Shown here one piece after another: positions 32,341 through 43,567 of a stretch of 64,000 bases of DNA. How positions within the stretch are numbered: position 1 is the first letter of the stretch; every line of letters begins with the position of its first letter. A program made the position numbers and the translations under genes. This DNA is from Haematobia irritans (taxonomy: Eukaryota > Arthropoda > Insecta > Diptera > Muscidae), in assembly GCF_050003625.1 (NCBI RefSeq), contig NC_134398.1, positions 90,409,832 to 90,473,831 of the forward strand, given 5' to 3'. The notes under the pieces were generated by a model that was given only the letters and a program-made list of their open reading frames with translations, had not been told where the DNA came from and made no database searches.

Positions 32341-34160
32341 AACTGGACAAAAAAAATTGTTTAATATTCCTAATAATCGCTGTTTTGAGTTGCCAGTGTA
32401 AGTTGATGCATTTGTACGCGCACTATTTTTTTGTCCTAGATATGCTCAGTTTTTGTGTTTTGTTTCTGCAGCTTCAACATACATCGCGGTAATATGTTTA
32501 ACAATTGTCTCTATTTCCTGCATACAAAGTAGCAATGAATGTCAAACAAAGCCATGAAGATTCCTCACAATGATTGGAAAACATAAGTTTTCCAGTGGAA
32601 GCTATCAATGTAGCCCCGGTGTAGGTGTTTAATTGGCTGTACAGAATGCGCAATTTTAAAATGTTACCAGCAACCCAAACAAATGTGATCATTTCAGTTT
32701 TATGGCTTTAATACATATTTTTTGAATAATTCGATAAAATTACCGGCAATAAGCATAACCAACAATAAAAAGCTAAATATCGATGGTTTTAATGTGGGGG
32801 TATGACAAACATGAATTTCGGAAGAGTACATTGTACAAAACCCAACTGCATCTAGAGCTATAAACTGTGGATGCACCAAAATTGTACGCAGGGGTAGAAG
32901 AAACCCTAAAGGCCTGCTTATGCATCTAAAAATGTAGCGTAGCGGTAACATAACGCAACGTATAATGTTTTGGAGATTATCCAAATTGAAAAAACGTACC
33001 AAGAACAGGTAGAAAAACGGTTAATTTTTTACACTTAAAATTAATTTTATGAATAATATTAAGTTATCATAGTCAATTTTAAGCGAAAACAACACAATAA
33101 TATCGCATTGAACGCATGGTATGTAATTCTACCTTAAAGGTAGAATTACATACCATGCGTTAAATGCGTCCGATGATTGAAGAGTTGAAATTTCTCTTTG
33201 AAATCAAAAGCTCGAATAGTCTGCCGCAAACAGAAAAAATCAACCCTTCCATCAACGCACGGATTGACGCATGGTGTGTAATTCAACGTTTATTGAAATG
33301 AATTTTCACGTTTTCAAAATTTTTTGTAATCAAACAACTAAACATGTAATCAAATATGTAAAGAATTCAAAAATTAAATTCTACTGGGTACATCAACCAT
33401 AACGATAAGGGGTAGAGCATTAGAAGTCGGAGTGCGATTATACTAAAATGTCAAAAATCATTTATTTCAAAGAAAACTAGGTTAGCTCGCCTTGAATACC
33501 TCAAATGGCATCAGGAGCAGTGCTGCCGCTACTACTTCAATCGAAGTATTTTGCTTCATTTTCACAAAATTTACTTCGTCACTCCTTCTTCCAAAAATCT
33601 GCTGTAGAAATGTTTAATATTTTGCTACAACTCAAAGCTTAACTAGCATGGATTAAATTTAGTACGAAGGCTGCAAGGAAAGCCTTAATCCAAGAATTGA
33701 AAAAAGTCAATCGTGGTGGGACCAATATTAGGGTCTGGGGGTATTTTTCTTTATCATTTAATCCTAATCAATGGCAAAAAGTCGCAGAAGTAATGAAACG
33801 GCATTGCTATAGCATCAACTATTAACATTTATCGTTAAAAATTACAAAAACTTTAGTTATTTTTAAATGTATGTGACACTTAGTATAAGTTGCAACTGTT
33901 TTGAACAGGCAAAATCAAAATCTTTACGTTTGTTCCGTTTTTTTTTTTTTTGGTTTTAATATTTTATTTTCATTATAATTACGGTTTATTTTCAACAGGG
34001 AATGTATTTGCAAATGTTTTGAACAACAATGTATGTTTTGTCACAAGTCCACCGATATAATTTAAGGCTATTGCGGCACAGGTAGTCCAACGCTTAGTTG
34101 AGGCAGTTTTTACCCTATGGTGGCCTCTTGAACCATCTTTTTCTTAAAAAAAAAGGTTTT
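32341..34160. other. Gene-poor region between two BEL LTR-like copies
   Basis: No conserved gene seen. Apart from the MITE ends at 33114-33288, a stretch at 33660-33800 reads VNRGGTNIRVWGYFS on the plus strand, which resembles the GGGS-VWG-CFS block of Tc1-type transposases. It is too short to be sure. A T-rich run is at 33937-33952. Confidence 0.35.
33114..33288. mobile_element. AGGTWGAATTACAYACCATG MITE preceded by an abutting inverted end
   Basis: A MITE runs from AGGTAGAATTACATACCATG (33138) to the degenerate inverted end near 33288, and matches the copy at 43346-43507 over nearly its whole length. Just upstream, the complement of the same end (33114-33134) faces it across TAA, giving an almost perfect 48-bp palindrome. 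This looks like two copies sharing one TAA target. Confidence 0.75.
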
Positions 34161-34850
34161 TTATTTATTATAGTTTATCCCACGTCGGGGGGGGCAAAAC
34201 ATTTGAAGGAACAAGTCCTTTTTGACCACTTCCCTCGTTCTATGCCATGTTGGGGAAAGGGGTCTTGCCGGTGAGGGAATACCATATCCCACCCCTATTA
34301 CCAAGTCCACCGTTGCGGAGAGAGGGGTGTTGACCGTGGAGGGATACCATCTCCCACCCCAGGTCTCCTCAATTTCTCGGCGAGCGTAAAATAATAGAAA
34401 CAACATAGCATCAGCTAGCAATGGTTTCAACAGTTCACATCTTCTGGCTGATGCAATGATGTTTCCATTCTATTTGAGGCCCGTCAGAAATCCTGAAAGA
34501 AATAAAGAGAAAAATAGATTAGTAGGGAATTCGTTTTGTTGTTGATGTTTTTGATTTCAGCTTAAAACCATGCATTGACTAAACAACAAGTGTAGCTTAA
34601 CCAATTATAAAAGAAACTGCCGGAAGGTATCCCAGGCAGCAATATCCTGAAAAGAAAAAAGATAATTAGCAAATGGGATAAAGAATAACAATGCGCGTAC
34701 TTACCCAGTCAGACGTTTAGATTTGACGTCAGCTAAAGGGGCTGTACGAAATGAGAAACGCTTCGCTTCGATGTTGTTAGTTGCTGGTGTATCGTAACGC
34801 GTTCTAGAACAGCCGTAGTATGTAAATATAACCATAGCGATAGGCGAACA
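34161..34850 (-). other. Putative spliced leader or transcript, with 58-bp intron
   Basis: On the minus strand, GG|GTAAGTACG (donor, first base 34704) and CTTTTTTCTTTTCAG (acceptor, last base 34647) bound a 58-bp intron. A second TTTCTTTCAG acceptor lies near 34495. The 89-codon frame at 34161-34430 downstream is Pro/Gly-rich with two GGGATAYCATMTCCCACC-type repeats and has no recognised domain. It follows the minus-strand BEL LTR-like copy, so it may be a leader derived from it. Confidence 0.35.
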
Positions 34851-35059
34851 CTTATTTACGTGTATTTCTTATGGGAAGCCCAAAAACCGCGAAGGCTAGC
34901 AACGTGTCGCCAAACTAAAATCTATTTTAATTCCTTGGCGGAAAATGGTGTAGTGTTGTCATCGCTTATCAATTTTGTGAACTCACCACTAGGCATTGTT
35001 GTTGCCTGGCCATGTGGATATTATTTTTCTTTAAATAATTGTCCCTCCTTTATCTCATT

Positions 35060-35440
35060 AACTAGATGACCTACGCCTCTGGGGTTTGGAGGAGAGGATT
35101 CTCCCAGCTCGGGGTTATGTGCTATACCCATTTTTTTAACTCCCCTTGCAAATGACTAAAAAAGTCTACTGAATAAAAAATCCCTTTTTCCATATTTTTT
35201 GAATGACATCTATATTACTCAAAATAATTTTTTGCTCAAAATTATGTTAAGAATACACGTATTTGCGTTTAAGATATGTGTAATAAAGCAAAATATATTT
35301 AATTTCTTGCCAAAAAGTCTTAAATTAGCAACAAAAATTAAAATTTCCAAAATAGGTAAAGTGGTTTGTGTCTTCGCTAAAACAACATTAGAAAACAACT
35401 TTAACTTCACACCCTTCCACGAGGGTGGGGGTGTTTCAAA
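35060..35440 (-). repeat. BEL LTR-like sequence, inverted copy
   Basis: Reading the minus strand, the purine tract GTGGAAGGG is followed by TGTGAAGTTAAAG, then sequence matching 31304-31960 without the SINE. The copies at 31304 and 35418 therefore face each other across about 3 kb. The pol body of this copy is missing beyond 35440. Confidence 0.7.
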
Positions 35441-35794
35441 ACGACTAACTATTTCGTCCTAAAAATATATTTTTTCTTTACGTTTGAATAATTATGTTTG
35501 AATATTTGTGTCGCCTATTGTGATTGATCATATTTTTTGACGTTTGGTTATCCGTAGTTTTGTTTCTCCTTTGATCCTCTTGTTTGTTATCGAATCATTC
35601 TCATTTGGAATCAAAAGAGGAAGGTGGAAAACTGCGGTGAGTATTTTGTATTAGTTTTATATGTATTTTATTTACCGTTATTTTACATTTTATAAAAATA
35701 AACACATTCCATTTGTTTGTAATCACATTCATACCTAAAATTTGTTTGTGCTTTCAAACTCTTAAATTGGCAAAACCTCCGGACTAAATTGCGG
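35441..35794. other. AT-rich spacer
   Basis: No gene or repeat recognised between the BEL LTR-like copy and the LINE fragment. Confidence 0.4.
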
Positions 35795-36765
35795 CCAGCA
35801 ACACTAAATATTCTATTTCTTCATTAAAATTTAGATCATCTCGATTCCAAACATATTTTGCAAGTTCTTCATTGAATACTCTTAGTCATATTTAAAAATT
35901 TCTGTTTCTTTGGCAAATTTTTTTCACAGTTTCTCCTTCATTAATTATAATCTTGATAACTTCATGATCCGATATTTTATTGTTTTTATAAATTTCCACC
36001 TTAATTTTTAATATGTCCGACACAAAATAATCTATAAAAGTTTTTGAATTGCCTATTATTCTGGTATACTCTTCAACTATTTGTTTCATTCCATTGTTAT
36101 TTATAATTTTTTCTATTTTTCTTTTGTAAAAATTATTTGTAGACCAGTCTATATTAAAATCGCCCATGATTATTATTTCTTTGTTTATATCACATATCTC
36201 TTCAATCGTTTGTGCAAATAGTTCAATGAACTCCGATTCCGAACATCTTGGTGATCAGTAAACTGCAACGATACTCAACTTCTATCCTTTCCTTTTTGCT
36301 TCACATGCCATAATCCAATAACTAAAATCTCTTACTTTTTCTATTAACTTCCCAATCTTTTCTGTAGAATAATGACACTGCATCAGTTCTCTTTGAATTT
36401 GAATAAAGACATATGTGATTATATGCGGCTATTTCTACTTCACTATCATTGACGTCAATTGTTAAATGGGTCTCAGAAAGCATTATAAAATCGTGATCAT
36501 GTTTCTCTGCTACAACTTCAACTTGATTGAAATTGTTCATAAGTCCCTGAATATTTATTTGGATAATTGATATTGGCTTTGATTGGTATGCATTGATTCC
36601 AGATTTTTTCATGATTACTTTCAGTTTATTTTGGTACACTGGGCATTTTTTGTAAAGGTGGAGTGGTTTTCATCTAGCTTACTACGTTTTCTATTCATGA
36701 ACACACAGTTTACACATTTTTCAATAGGATTATTATTACATTCTGATGTCAAACAATTTTCGATA
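35795..36765 (-). pseudogene. Non-LTR retrotransposon: end of ORF1 and endonuclease domain
   Basis: Sense order: a CxxC...H...C finger of ORF1 (CVNCVFMNRKRSKLDENHS, 36660-36730), then an APE-type endonuclease. IIQINIQGLMN and FIMLSETHLT hold the Asn and Glu positions, LFYRKDWEV follows, and after a damaged stretch (36170-36320) comes GDFNIDW and then ISDHEVIKI with the final Asp-His. The frame continues to NEELAKYVWNRDDLNFNEE near 35830. RT is missing. The 5' part of the same or a sister element is at 41941-43655, so gypsy C and repeat R appear to lie inside it. Confidence 0.8.
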
Positions 36766-36771
36766 CGAGTC

Positions 36772-38090
36772 AAACTGGAGCAACCGACTACAGGAAACAA
36801 AGCTCAGCTGCAAAAGTGCCTACTGGAAGAGTTCGAACGGCGCAAAATGGATATCGAAACGCATGAGTTTGATTATAAGGAGGACATTGATGAATCAATA
36901 CTCGTTAATACCAGCAGTATAGAAACTCCATCTGTGGCTTCGAATGTTGTGGATTACACATCAATGCTCAATGTGTTGAGCAAAATGATGGAAAAAATTC
37001 TCGTAAAATGGAAGAAAATTCTTTAAAAATGATAGAACAAAATTCTCTAAAAATGGAAGAGAATTCTAGAAAGCTGCTGGAAAACGCTTTAAAAATGGAA
37101 GAAAATTCTAGAAAATTGCTGGAAGAAAATGCCGTAAAAATGGAAGCAAACTCTAGAAAATTGGACGAAAATTCTAGAATTCTCCATGAGAAGGTATGGA
37201 GATGCGTGTGGACCAAATAGAGAGTCAAATTGTGGAATTAGATAAGAATCAATGGTGGTCCAGTGCGCGTTATCGAGGGCTCCAAAACCAAACCTCCTGT
37301 TTTCGATGGTTCAACTTCATTTGATGTATTCAAATTCCAATTCGAAATGGTTGCTTGTAGAAATTTGTGGAATGATGATGACAAAGTAATTGAACTTCTG
37401 TTGGCATTGAAGGGTAATGCAGCCGATGTGATACAAAGCATTCCCGTTACTTCTAGAAATAATTATAATGAAGTAATAGCGGCACTACAATGCAAGTACG
37501 GTGGAGAACATAAGCAAGACATCTTTAGACTGGAATTAAGAGGTAGAGTCCAGGCATTCGAGACCCAGACATAAAATGTGCTACATACATATGCGTCACA
37601 AAAAGCTACATTTGTTGAAATTGTAACATTTGCCCTTGCACAAAAGACAGCGAGAGTACTACCACGTCCTTATGTTCACAAAGTACGTAAGGTGGAGACC
37701 GAGAATAACGAATCAAATTCCGTGATTGATTCAGTGAAAGAAGCCGTTAAGCAGGCAATGCAAGAAATGAAACAGGAGACAACAAAATCAAGAATGAAGT
37801 GCTATAACTGTGATAAGCCTGGACATGTTGCTCGCGCATGTAATGCACGTCGTAAGCGATCAAGATCGAAATCGCCATCCACATCAAACAATAGCCATGT
37901 GTGGATGAACCCACAGTCCAGTGAATCAGCTCAGCGGGGCAAGAGCTGGCTCCCACATATGATGGCCCACAATCTCCATAGCAATAGTACAACAGCAAAA
38001 TAACAATTTAACTGTCGCGGGGTTTATTAACGGCGACAAGCGTACATTGACGTTGGATACGGGTGCTGTTATATGTTTTTTTCTATTCTA
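36772..38090 (+). pseudogene. Gypsy copy C gag and protease stub
   Basis: Begins inside the SAP-like head (TTGNKAQLQKCLLEEFERRK), then the coiled coil (36990-37190), the gag core FDGSTSFDVFKFQFEM, and the CCHC knuckle CYNCDKPGHVARAC with an Arg/Ser-rich tail. A deletion near 37557 joins the core directly to the RDPDIKCATY region. Frames change at 37020, 37220 and 37570. The protease stops right after LTLDTGA near 38065. Confidence 0.85.
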
Positions 38091-38169
38091 GTTGTAATAT
38101 TTAAAATTCTACTTTGTCAAAAACGACTGTGGCAGTTATACAAAATTTAAACGTAGTAGACATAGTTTT

Positions 38170-38790
38170 AGAAATTCGTTTGAAGAAGAAAGACCCATAA
38201 AACAGGCACCTCGAAGTGTTCCTCTAGCAAAACGAGATGAGGTTCAAAAGCTCGTTAAGGAAATGGCGGAAAGTTGTGTAATCGAGTCATCATCAAGTCC
38301 TTGGTGATCACCAGTTGTACTAGTCAAAAAGAATAATGGAAGCACCCGTGGACTACAGAAAGTTAAATGATGTCACCGAGAAAGACAGTTATCCACTTCC
38401 ACGCATTGATGACACGTTGGACACACTAGCTGGAACAACATGGTTTTCCACACATGACTTGCAGAGTGGCTATTGGCACCGAGAAAGACGAAGAAAAGAC
38501 AGCTTTAATGGCGGTCTATGGCAGTTCAATGTACGTTGGAGCGATTGATGGAGCGGGTGCTAAAGGTTTGCATATCCTGCTTGATATACCTAGACGATAT
38601 CATAGTTATGGGCAAAACATTTAACGAGCACCTTAAGAACTTGAAGGATGTTATCCAGCAACTGTCGGCCACTGGTCTACGACTTAACGCAAAGAAGTGT
38701 TCCCTTTTCCAGCGGGAAGTTAAGTACCTGTGTCATCATGTGACAGCAGAGGGCATATCCACCGATGAAGACAAAATCAAGACTGTAAGA
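38170..38790 (+). pseudogene. Gypsy copy C reverse transcriptase, two pieces
   Basis: Piece one (38200-38470) holds the RT entry (PWWSPVVLVKK-like stretch with a stop), VDYRKLNDVTEKDSYPLPRI and STHDLQSGYWH, the palm Asp included. Piece two (38518-38790) holds LIYLDDIIVMGKTF, so the YLDD catalytic box is intact, followed by LNAKKCSLFQREVKYL. A deletion near 38480-38520 removes about 40 codons between them, and the RNase H is almost entirely lost at 38800. Confidence 0.85.
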
Positions 38791-38812
38791 GATTGCAACC
38801 GAAAGCCCACTT

Positions 38813-39965
38813 ATGAAATCATTCTGGGCTCAATGGGACAATCTATGTCTGGTCAATGAAATCCTGCAACGTAAATGGGAAAGCAAAGATGGTAAATGCA
38901 GCCGAAATTTAATCATAGTACCGGATTCTAAAATAGGAAATGTTTTGACGGAATTCCACAATGGACCTAGTGGAGGTCACTTGGGAATAACCAAAACAGC
39001 CGAGAAAGTGAAGCAACGATTCTACTGGGTTGGATGCCAGAATTCAATTGCTGAATGGGTGGCAAATTGCGAGAAGTGCATAAGGCGAAAGGGCCAAGAC
39101 GAAAAAGTAGAGGTCTTATGCAAGAGTATAGCAATGGACGTTGCAGGGCCTTTTCCAGTAAGTGATTCTGGAGACCGATATGTCCTTGTGGTCATGGATT
39201 ACTTCAGCAAGTGGCCAGATGTTTATGCCATTCCAAACCAAGAGACGAAGACGATTGTAGACGTAGTCGACAAGAACTGGATATGTCGCTACGGTGTGCC
39301 GTCCGAGATACACTCAGACCAAGGAAGAAATTTTGAATCGGCCATATTCCAAGAGATGTGTGACTCCCTTGGTATCAAGAAAACAAGGACTACGCCATTG
39401 CATCCACAGTCTGATGGCATAGTAGAAAGGTTTAATCGCACTCTGGAAGAACACCTTCGAAAGGTTGTGGATAACGGCCAACGAGACTGGGACGATCATA
39501 TACCAAAGTTTTTGCCGTCTTATAGATCAGCCATACATGATTCTACGTCACGAACACTGGCCAAGGTTCTATTCGGAACGGAATTGAAGTTTCCTGTAGA
39601 TGTGATATTCGGCGCTAAACCTAATGAGCTCGCCATAGAAGAAAACAGTAACAACATACCAAACACGTTTGGCGAAGTTCACGAATCAGTGTGTAACAAA
39701 ATAACAATGGTCAGCAACAGGATGAAGGCGAGATATGATCGTGCTGCAAATACTGAGGGGTTCCAAGAAGGACTGCTTTTTAAACCACAACGAAAGAAAG
39801 GATTGTGTCCCAAGTTGCAAACATAATGGGAAGGCCCCTACAAAATCATCAAGAAGATCAATGATGTTGTATACCGCATTCAAAAGGACGACGGCCCAAG
39901 GCCAAAGATGAAAGTTGTTCACCTGCAACGTTTAAGCCCTTACGGGACGGGTTCTGTGCCTATTC
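38813..39965 (+). pseudogene. Gypsy copy C integrase (337-codon open frame plus tail)
   Basis: Enters in the last part of RNase H (WAQWDNL) and runs as one frame to 39826. The zinc-binding domain (FHNGPSGGHLGITKT ... CEKC) comes first. The rve core has all three acidic residues: MDVAGPFP, IHSDQGRNF and GIVERFNRTLEEHL. Then comes the C-terminal region (FGTELKFPVDVIFGA; NRMKARYD). A TAA at 39824-39826 interrupts just before the chromatin-contact tail WEGPYKIIKKINDVVY, which continues in frame to about 39965. This is the best-preserved integrase of the family in the window. Confidence 0.9.
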
Positions 39966-39993
39966 GGGACGAACAGGCTTAAGCGGGAGGCAG

Positions 39994-40908
39994 TGTTACG
40001 AATTCGATATTTCTAGATTTTAGATTATTCAAATTAGTTTCCGTTAATTTAAAATTTCAAATTATAATAGTCAAATTACGTCATCACTTGTCAAATCATT
40101 TCTTTTTTTGTCTAGTACGTTTCTAAACATCTTTTGTGTTCTTAGTTTCCCAACCGTTCATTCTAAAGTAACCCCTTTTGTTTTGTTATCTTCATTGCTT
40201 ATTGTTATAGTTGTAGTAATATGACCATAATTATTTATGCCTGTGCGACATCTGCCAGACAGTAGAAAGCTCACGCACACTCACGACGGAGAAATCTTAT
40301 TCACGCACACTCACGCACGATATTTTTTGGTAGGACTCACGCACACGCACGCTTACGAGAAGAAAATTTGTACTCACGCACACTCACGCACGATAATCGT
40401 TTAAATGTCGTGACTCACGAAAAACCTCGTGACTCACGAATAATTTTATGAGTGATTTACCTTTAGAACCTGACTGAAAACACAAGTATGGTTAAAATCG
40501 TTTGCGTAATAAAAATCTTACCACCTAGGATGTCACTAAAATTATAAATGAATTCAAATCGTAAGCATTTTATGTTCGTCAGCGGGATTATTTTCGTGAG
40601 CGTGTTTTTCCGAAATTCGTTACTCACGCACACTCACGAAGATATTATTTTCGTGACTCACGCTCACGCACGAACATTTTCGTGAGTCACGACAATTTCG
40701 TGTCACATGCACACCTCTATTATACAGTAATATAAAAGAGCTGACAAAGGGAGCTGTGAAGTCAGTCGTAAGCTAAAATTCATATATTTAGTATACATAG
40801 TAGAGCAAATAAGTGAATCTTATCAGTTAAGCAAATAAATTGTTATTTGAAAAGAACTGTGTTTTAATTATCGGGTCATTAAATACGCCTCAATATAAAA
40901 ACGTAACG
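39994..40908 (+). repeat. Gypsy copy C 3' LTR with 450-bp foreign insert
   Basis: Starts TGTTACG and ends CGTAACG. It follows the LTR of copy B up to AGTAGAA (40267) and again from TATACAGTA (40720). Between them about 190 bp of LTR is replaced by unrelated CACGCACACTCACG-rich DNA. TATAAAAG (40731) and TCAGT (40762) are kept. Confidence 0.88.
40268..40719. repeat. CACGCACACTCACG/GTGAGTCACGA-rich island
   Basis: The words CTCACGCACACTCACG, CGTGACTCACGAA and TTTTCGTGAGTCACGA recur in both orientations, giving many short palindromes (TCGTGAGTCACGA). The right margin, read as complement, starts AGAGGTGTGCATGTGACA, like hAT inverted ends (hATs often begin CAGAGGTGTGC, known from the family). The left margin (AGCTCACGCACAC) does not match it well, so the element class is unsure. 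Confidence 0.6.
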
Positions 40909-40914
40909 ATATAA

Positions 40915-41940
40915 TAATACACTACACTACATAATACACTACAATACCAATTGATAAATAATAATCTTATTAAACATATCAACAAATAAGAAAAAAAAAA
41001 AAACAAACAACAAAACACATTATTTGATTGATAATTGATAATTCGATTTCCTTCCTGTTGGTGTCATAAAACAGCATTAAAATGTATTTATATGCGGGCA
41101 ATTTGAAATTAGGATTGTACTGGACCGCGTGTTAGAATTGATTTCCAGCGGAAGGAATTCACAAAATATCCATTTTAAACTGATAATAGCATATAAATTA
41201 AACTGACGATGTGATGCACATTTTCATCCAGAAGTTGTTGATTTTAACAATTTGTTGTTTTTAACAATTTTAATTGGTTGCTCTTGCAATGTTTCTTGTC
41301 GATCAGCCACTCATTTTTCATTGGTCAACTCCTTAATGTTTGCAAGAATGTAGCATCCAAAGATTTTAGTTTTTTGCAAAGAGATTTAAATTTAGTGACT
41401 TCTCTAAAGTGTTGATTTAATTTTTCATATTGACGTACCAATTATTATATACAATTTCAAGTAGTTCCAGTTAATTGTCCACAATTTTTTCATCCGTCAG
41501 CTTTTTAATGTTTTCAAGAACGTAGAATCCATAATTTTAGTTTTCTGCAAAGAGATATACATTTAGTGACTTCCTTAAGGTTTTATTTCATTTTTTATTT
41601 TCACTTACCTATTTTTATAAACTATTTGGTTATTTGTCTAAAATGTTCAATTTTTTTTATTTCTTGCAATTGACCACGAACTTCGTTGCACAAATAAGTA
41701 TTGAAAACCATATGGTTTTTTCGTTGCATGTTAGGGTAGTGTTTTGTCAAAATTTTCTCATATTATCTTCAGCACCTCTTCAAAGATTTCGTCGACATTT
41801 TGGCATATTGGAAGTAATTCGTAAACAATTTTAAGACGTATTGAAGATGAGCTATTTCAAGTCAAGTTGAATTTATGTCGAAAATTATATTTACACTCAA
41901 ACTGAAAAGTTGTTACATTTGAAAAACGCTCATCCTGTGT
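40915..41940 (+). repeat. Dispersed repeat R, copy 1 (about 1.0 kb)
   Basis: Runs from the AATACACTACAATAC phrase to ACTGAAAAGTTGTTACATTT (about 41920). It matches, in order, 44866-45120, 45378-45807 and 51645-51880, as well as fragments at 56785-56848 and 63728-63850. Conserved phrases include TTTCCTTCCTGTTGGTGTCA and TACTGGACCGC. No ORF or inverted ends are recognised. It may be a non-coding part of a larger element. Confidence 0.75.
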
Positions 41941-42974
41941 TTATTGGGACACAACTGAGTTTTTACATTCATTTGCTTTATGACCAAATCCTTTACAATT
42001 AAAGCATCGAAGCACTTTCGTTCCATCAAAAACACGACACCTTTCCCATCCAATATTTAATTTCCCCATATTCATTAGTTTATTGTATGTTTTATCATCC
42101 ACTTGCATTTTAACATTGTTTATTTTTTTTATTTCCTCTCTTTGATTCAAATACTTTTAGAATTTTAAATTCTCCAGTTTCAATTGTTGGATTTTGTTTC
42201 TTTATTTTGTTATAAAGTTCATCTTCGTTGTGTTTGAATACCATGTCAGTTACAAAAACAGACATTTGTGGTTTTTTTGGCACTACTATTTCATAGCTAT
42301 CACTCAAGTTAATTTCAATCACTTCTTTTATTTTCTCTCTTTACTCAGGGGTTTCACTTTCTATTACAACCGAGCCATTTTTTCTACTTTCAAAATTTGC
42401 AATTTTTAATTCTGTTGGATTTACTTTTTTATTGAGTTCTTCCTTTGTTACTTTCACATTTTGTTTTTCTTTCGATTTTACTATAAGTGGTATTTTTTGT
42501 TGACATCTGGCATCACTCTTTTTTTCTGCTACTGTTTCAGCATATGATTTAGATTTGACATTTATGTCAATCACGATTCTCTTGATTTCACCACACATTC
42601 TCTTGTTGCTCTCATCAATTTCTTTACACATATCAACTCGATCAATGTTTCCATACAAATTTGAAATTTCACTGATAGTTTTTTCACATACTTGTTGTGT
42701 TTCTTCCATTTTCATAAATCTTTCTTCGTAACGTCTTTTAATTGCATCTAATAATTGTTTTATTTCATTTCCACTTTGTACCAGAGATTGATGGAAATCC
42801 TCTTTGTACTCTTTGAGATGTTGTTTGTTTATCTCGACACTTTTCTTTATTTCACATAGGGCTCGATCACCATTTTTAATGTAATTTAGGCATTCATCGC
42901 ACATGAAACGAAGAAATTTTTTGTTCCTAGATTTTTCCATGCGTATTCGTCTATATCACAGCATTCCAATGTTA

Positions 42975-43567
42975 AGGCCGGTACTCTGTTCGGTTTTCGC
43001 GTTGAAACTCCATACAAAATTAAAAAATGCGAAAAACTAGCGAAATTTTTCCATTTGTGGTACTTTGTTTTTTTTTTTCGAGTTTTTCGCTTATAGCGTG
43101 GCGCCATTTGCAATGTGAATTAAGAAATAATTTATTTATTAAAACTATTTGTGTGGGTTTATAACACAAACACGGATTATATTTTTGTTCCGAAACTATA
43201 CAAAGAATCAAAGGAGTAGCAGATCAATTGCCCAAGGAAAATAAAATGTTAATTTTGTAATAGCAAGCAGCAACCACCAACTTAACTCAATATAGCTCCC
43301 TGTAAAATAGCGCTCCAAGTTACCTAAATAAACACCGCTTTCTATAGGTAGAATTACATACCATGCGTTCAACGCGTTAAATGCGTCCGATGATTGAAGA
43401 GTTGAAATTTCTCTTTGAAATCGAAAGCTCGAATAGTCTGCCGCAAACAGAAAAAAATCAACCCTTCCATCAACGCACGGATTGACGCATGGTGTGTAAT
43501 TCAACCTTATGTGCGAAATAATGGTTTCTATAAATTTTTTCCGCAAGTATGAACATAGTACCGGCCT
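42975..43567. mobile_element. PIF/Harbinger-like MITE (AGGCCGGTACT ends, TTA target)
   Basis: The left end AGGCCGGTACTCTGTTC and the right-end complement AGGCCGGTACTATGTTC form an inverted repeat. TTA flanks both ends (42972-42974 and 43568-43570). Removing the element plus one TTA closes the LINE ORF1 frame across the insertion, which confirms the boundaries. A 3-bp TWA target with GG-C-rich ends is the signature of PIF/Harbinger elements (known). It contains the younger MITE 43346-43507. Related ends are at 56784, 57186 and 58193. Confidence 0.82.
43346..43507. mobile_element. 162-bp MITE nested in the Harbinger-like MITE
   Basis: Ends AGGTAGAATTACATACC and, as complement, AGGTTGAATTACACACC, with TAT on both sides (43343-43345 and 43508-43510). 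The interior matches 33138-33288. Confidence 0.85.

Larger units (their letters stand above)
36770..40908 (+). mobile_element. Gypsy retrotransposon, copy C (5'-truncated, internally deleted)
   Basis: Same family as copies A and B. It lacks the 5' LTR and the first codons of gag. It keeps gag, a stub of protease, two separate pieces of RT, a nearly complete integrase, a purine tract (AAGCGGGAGGCAG, ending 39993) and a 3' LTR at 39994-40908. Several deletions have collapsed the internal region from the usual 5-plus kb to 3.2 kb. Confidence 0.9.

Noticed and set aside
32700..33002. 100-codon minus-strand hydrophobic frame
   Set aside because: No homology recognised and composition typical of AT-rich noise.
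33660..33800. Tc1-type transposase fragment (VNRGGTNIRVWGYFS)
   Set aside because: Only one short block resembles the family and the catalytic residues are not found. Mentioned only within the spacer entry.
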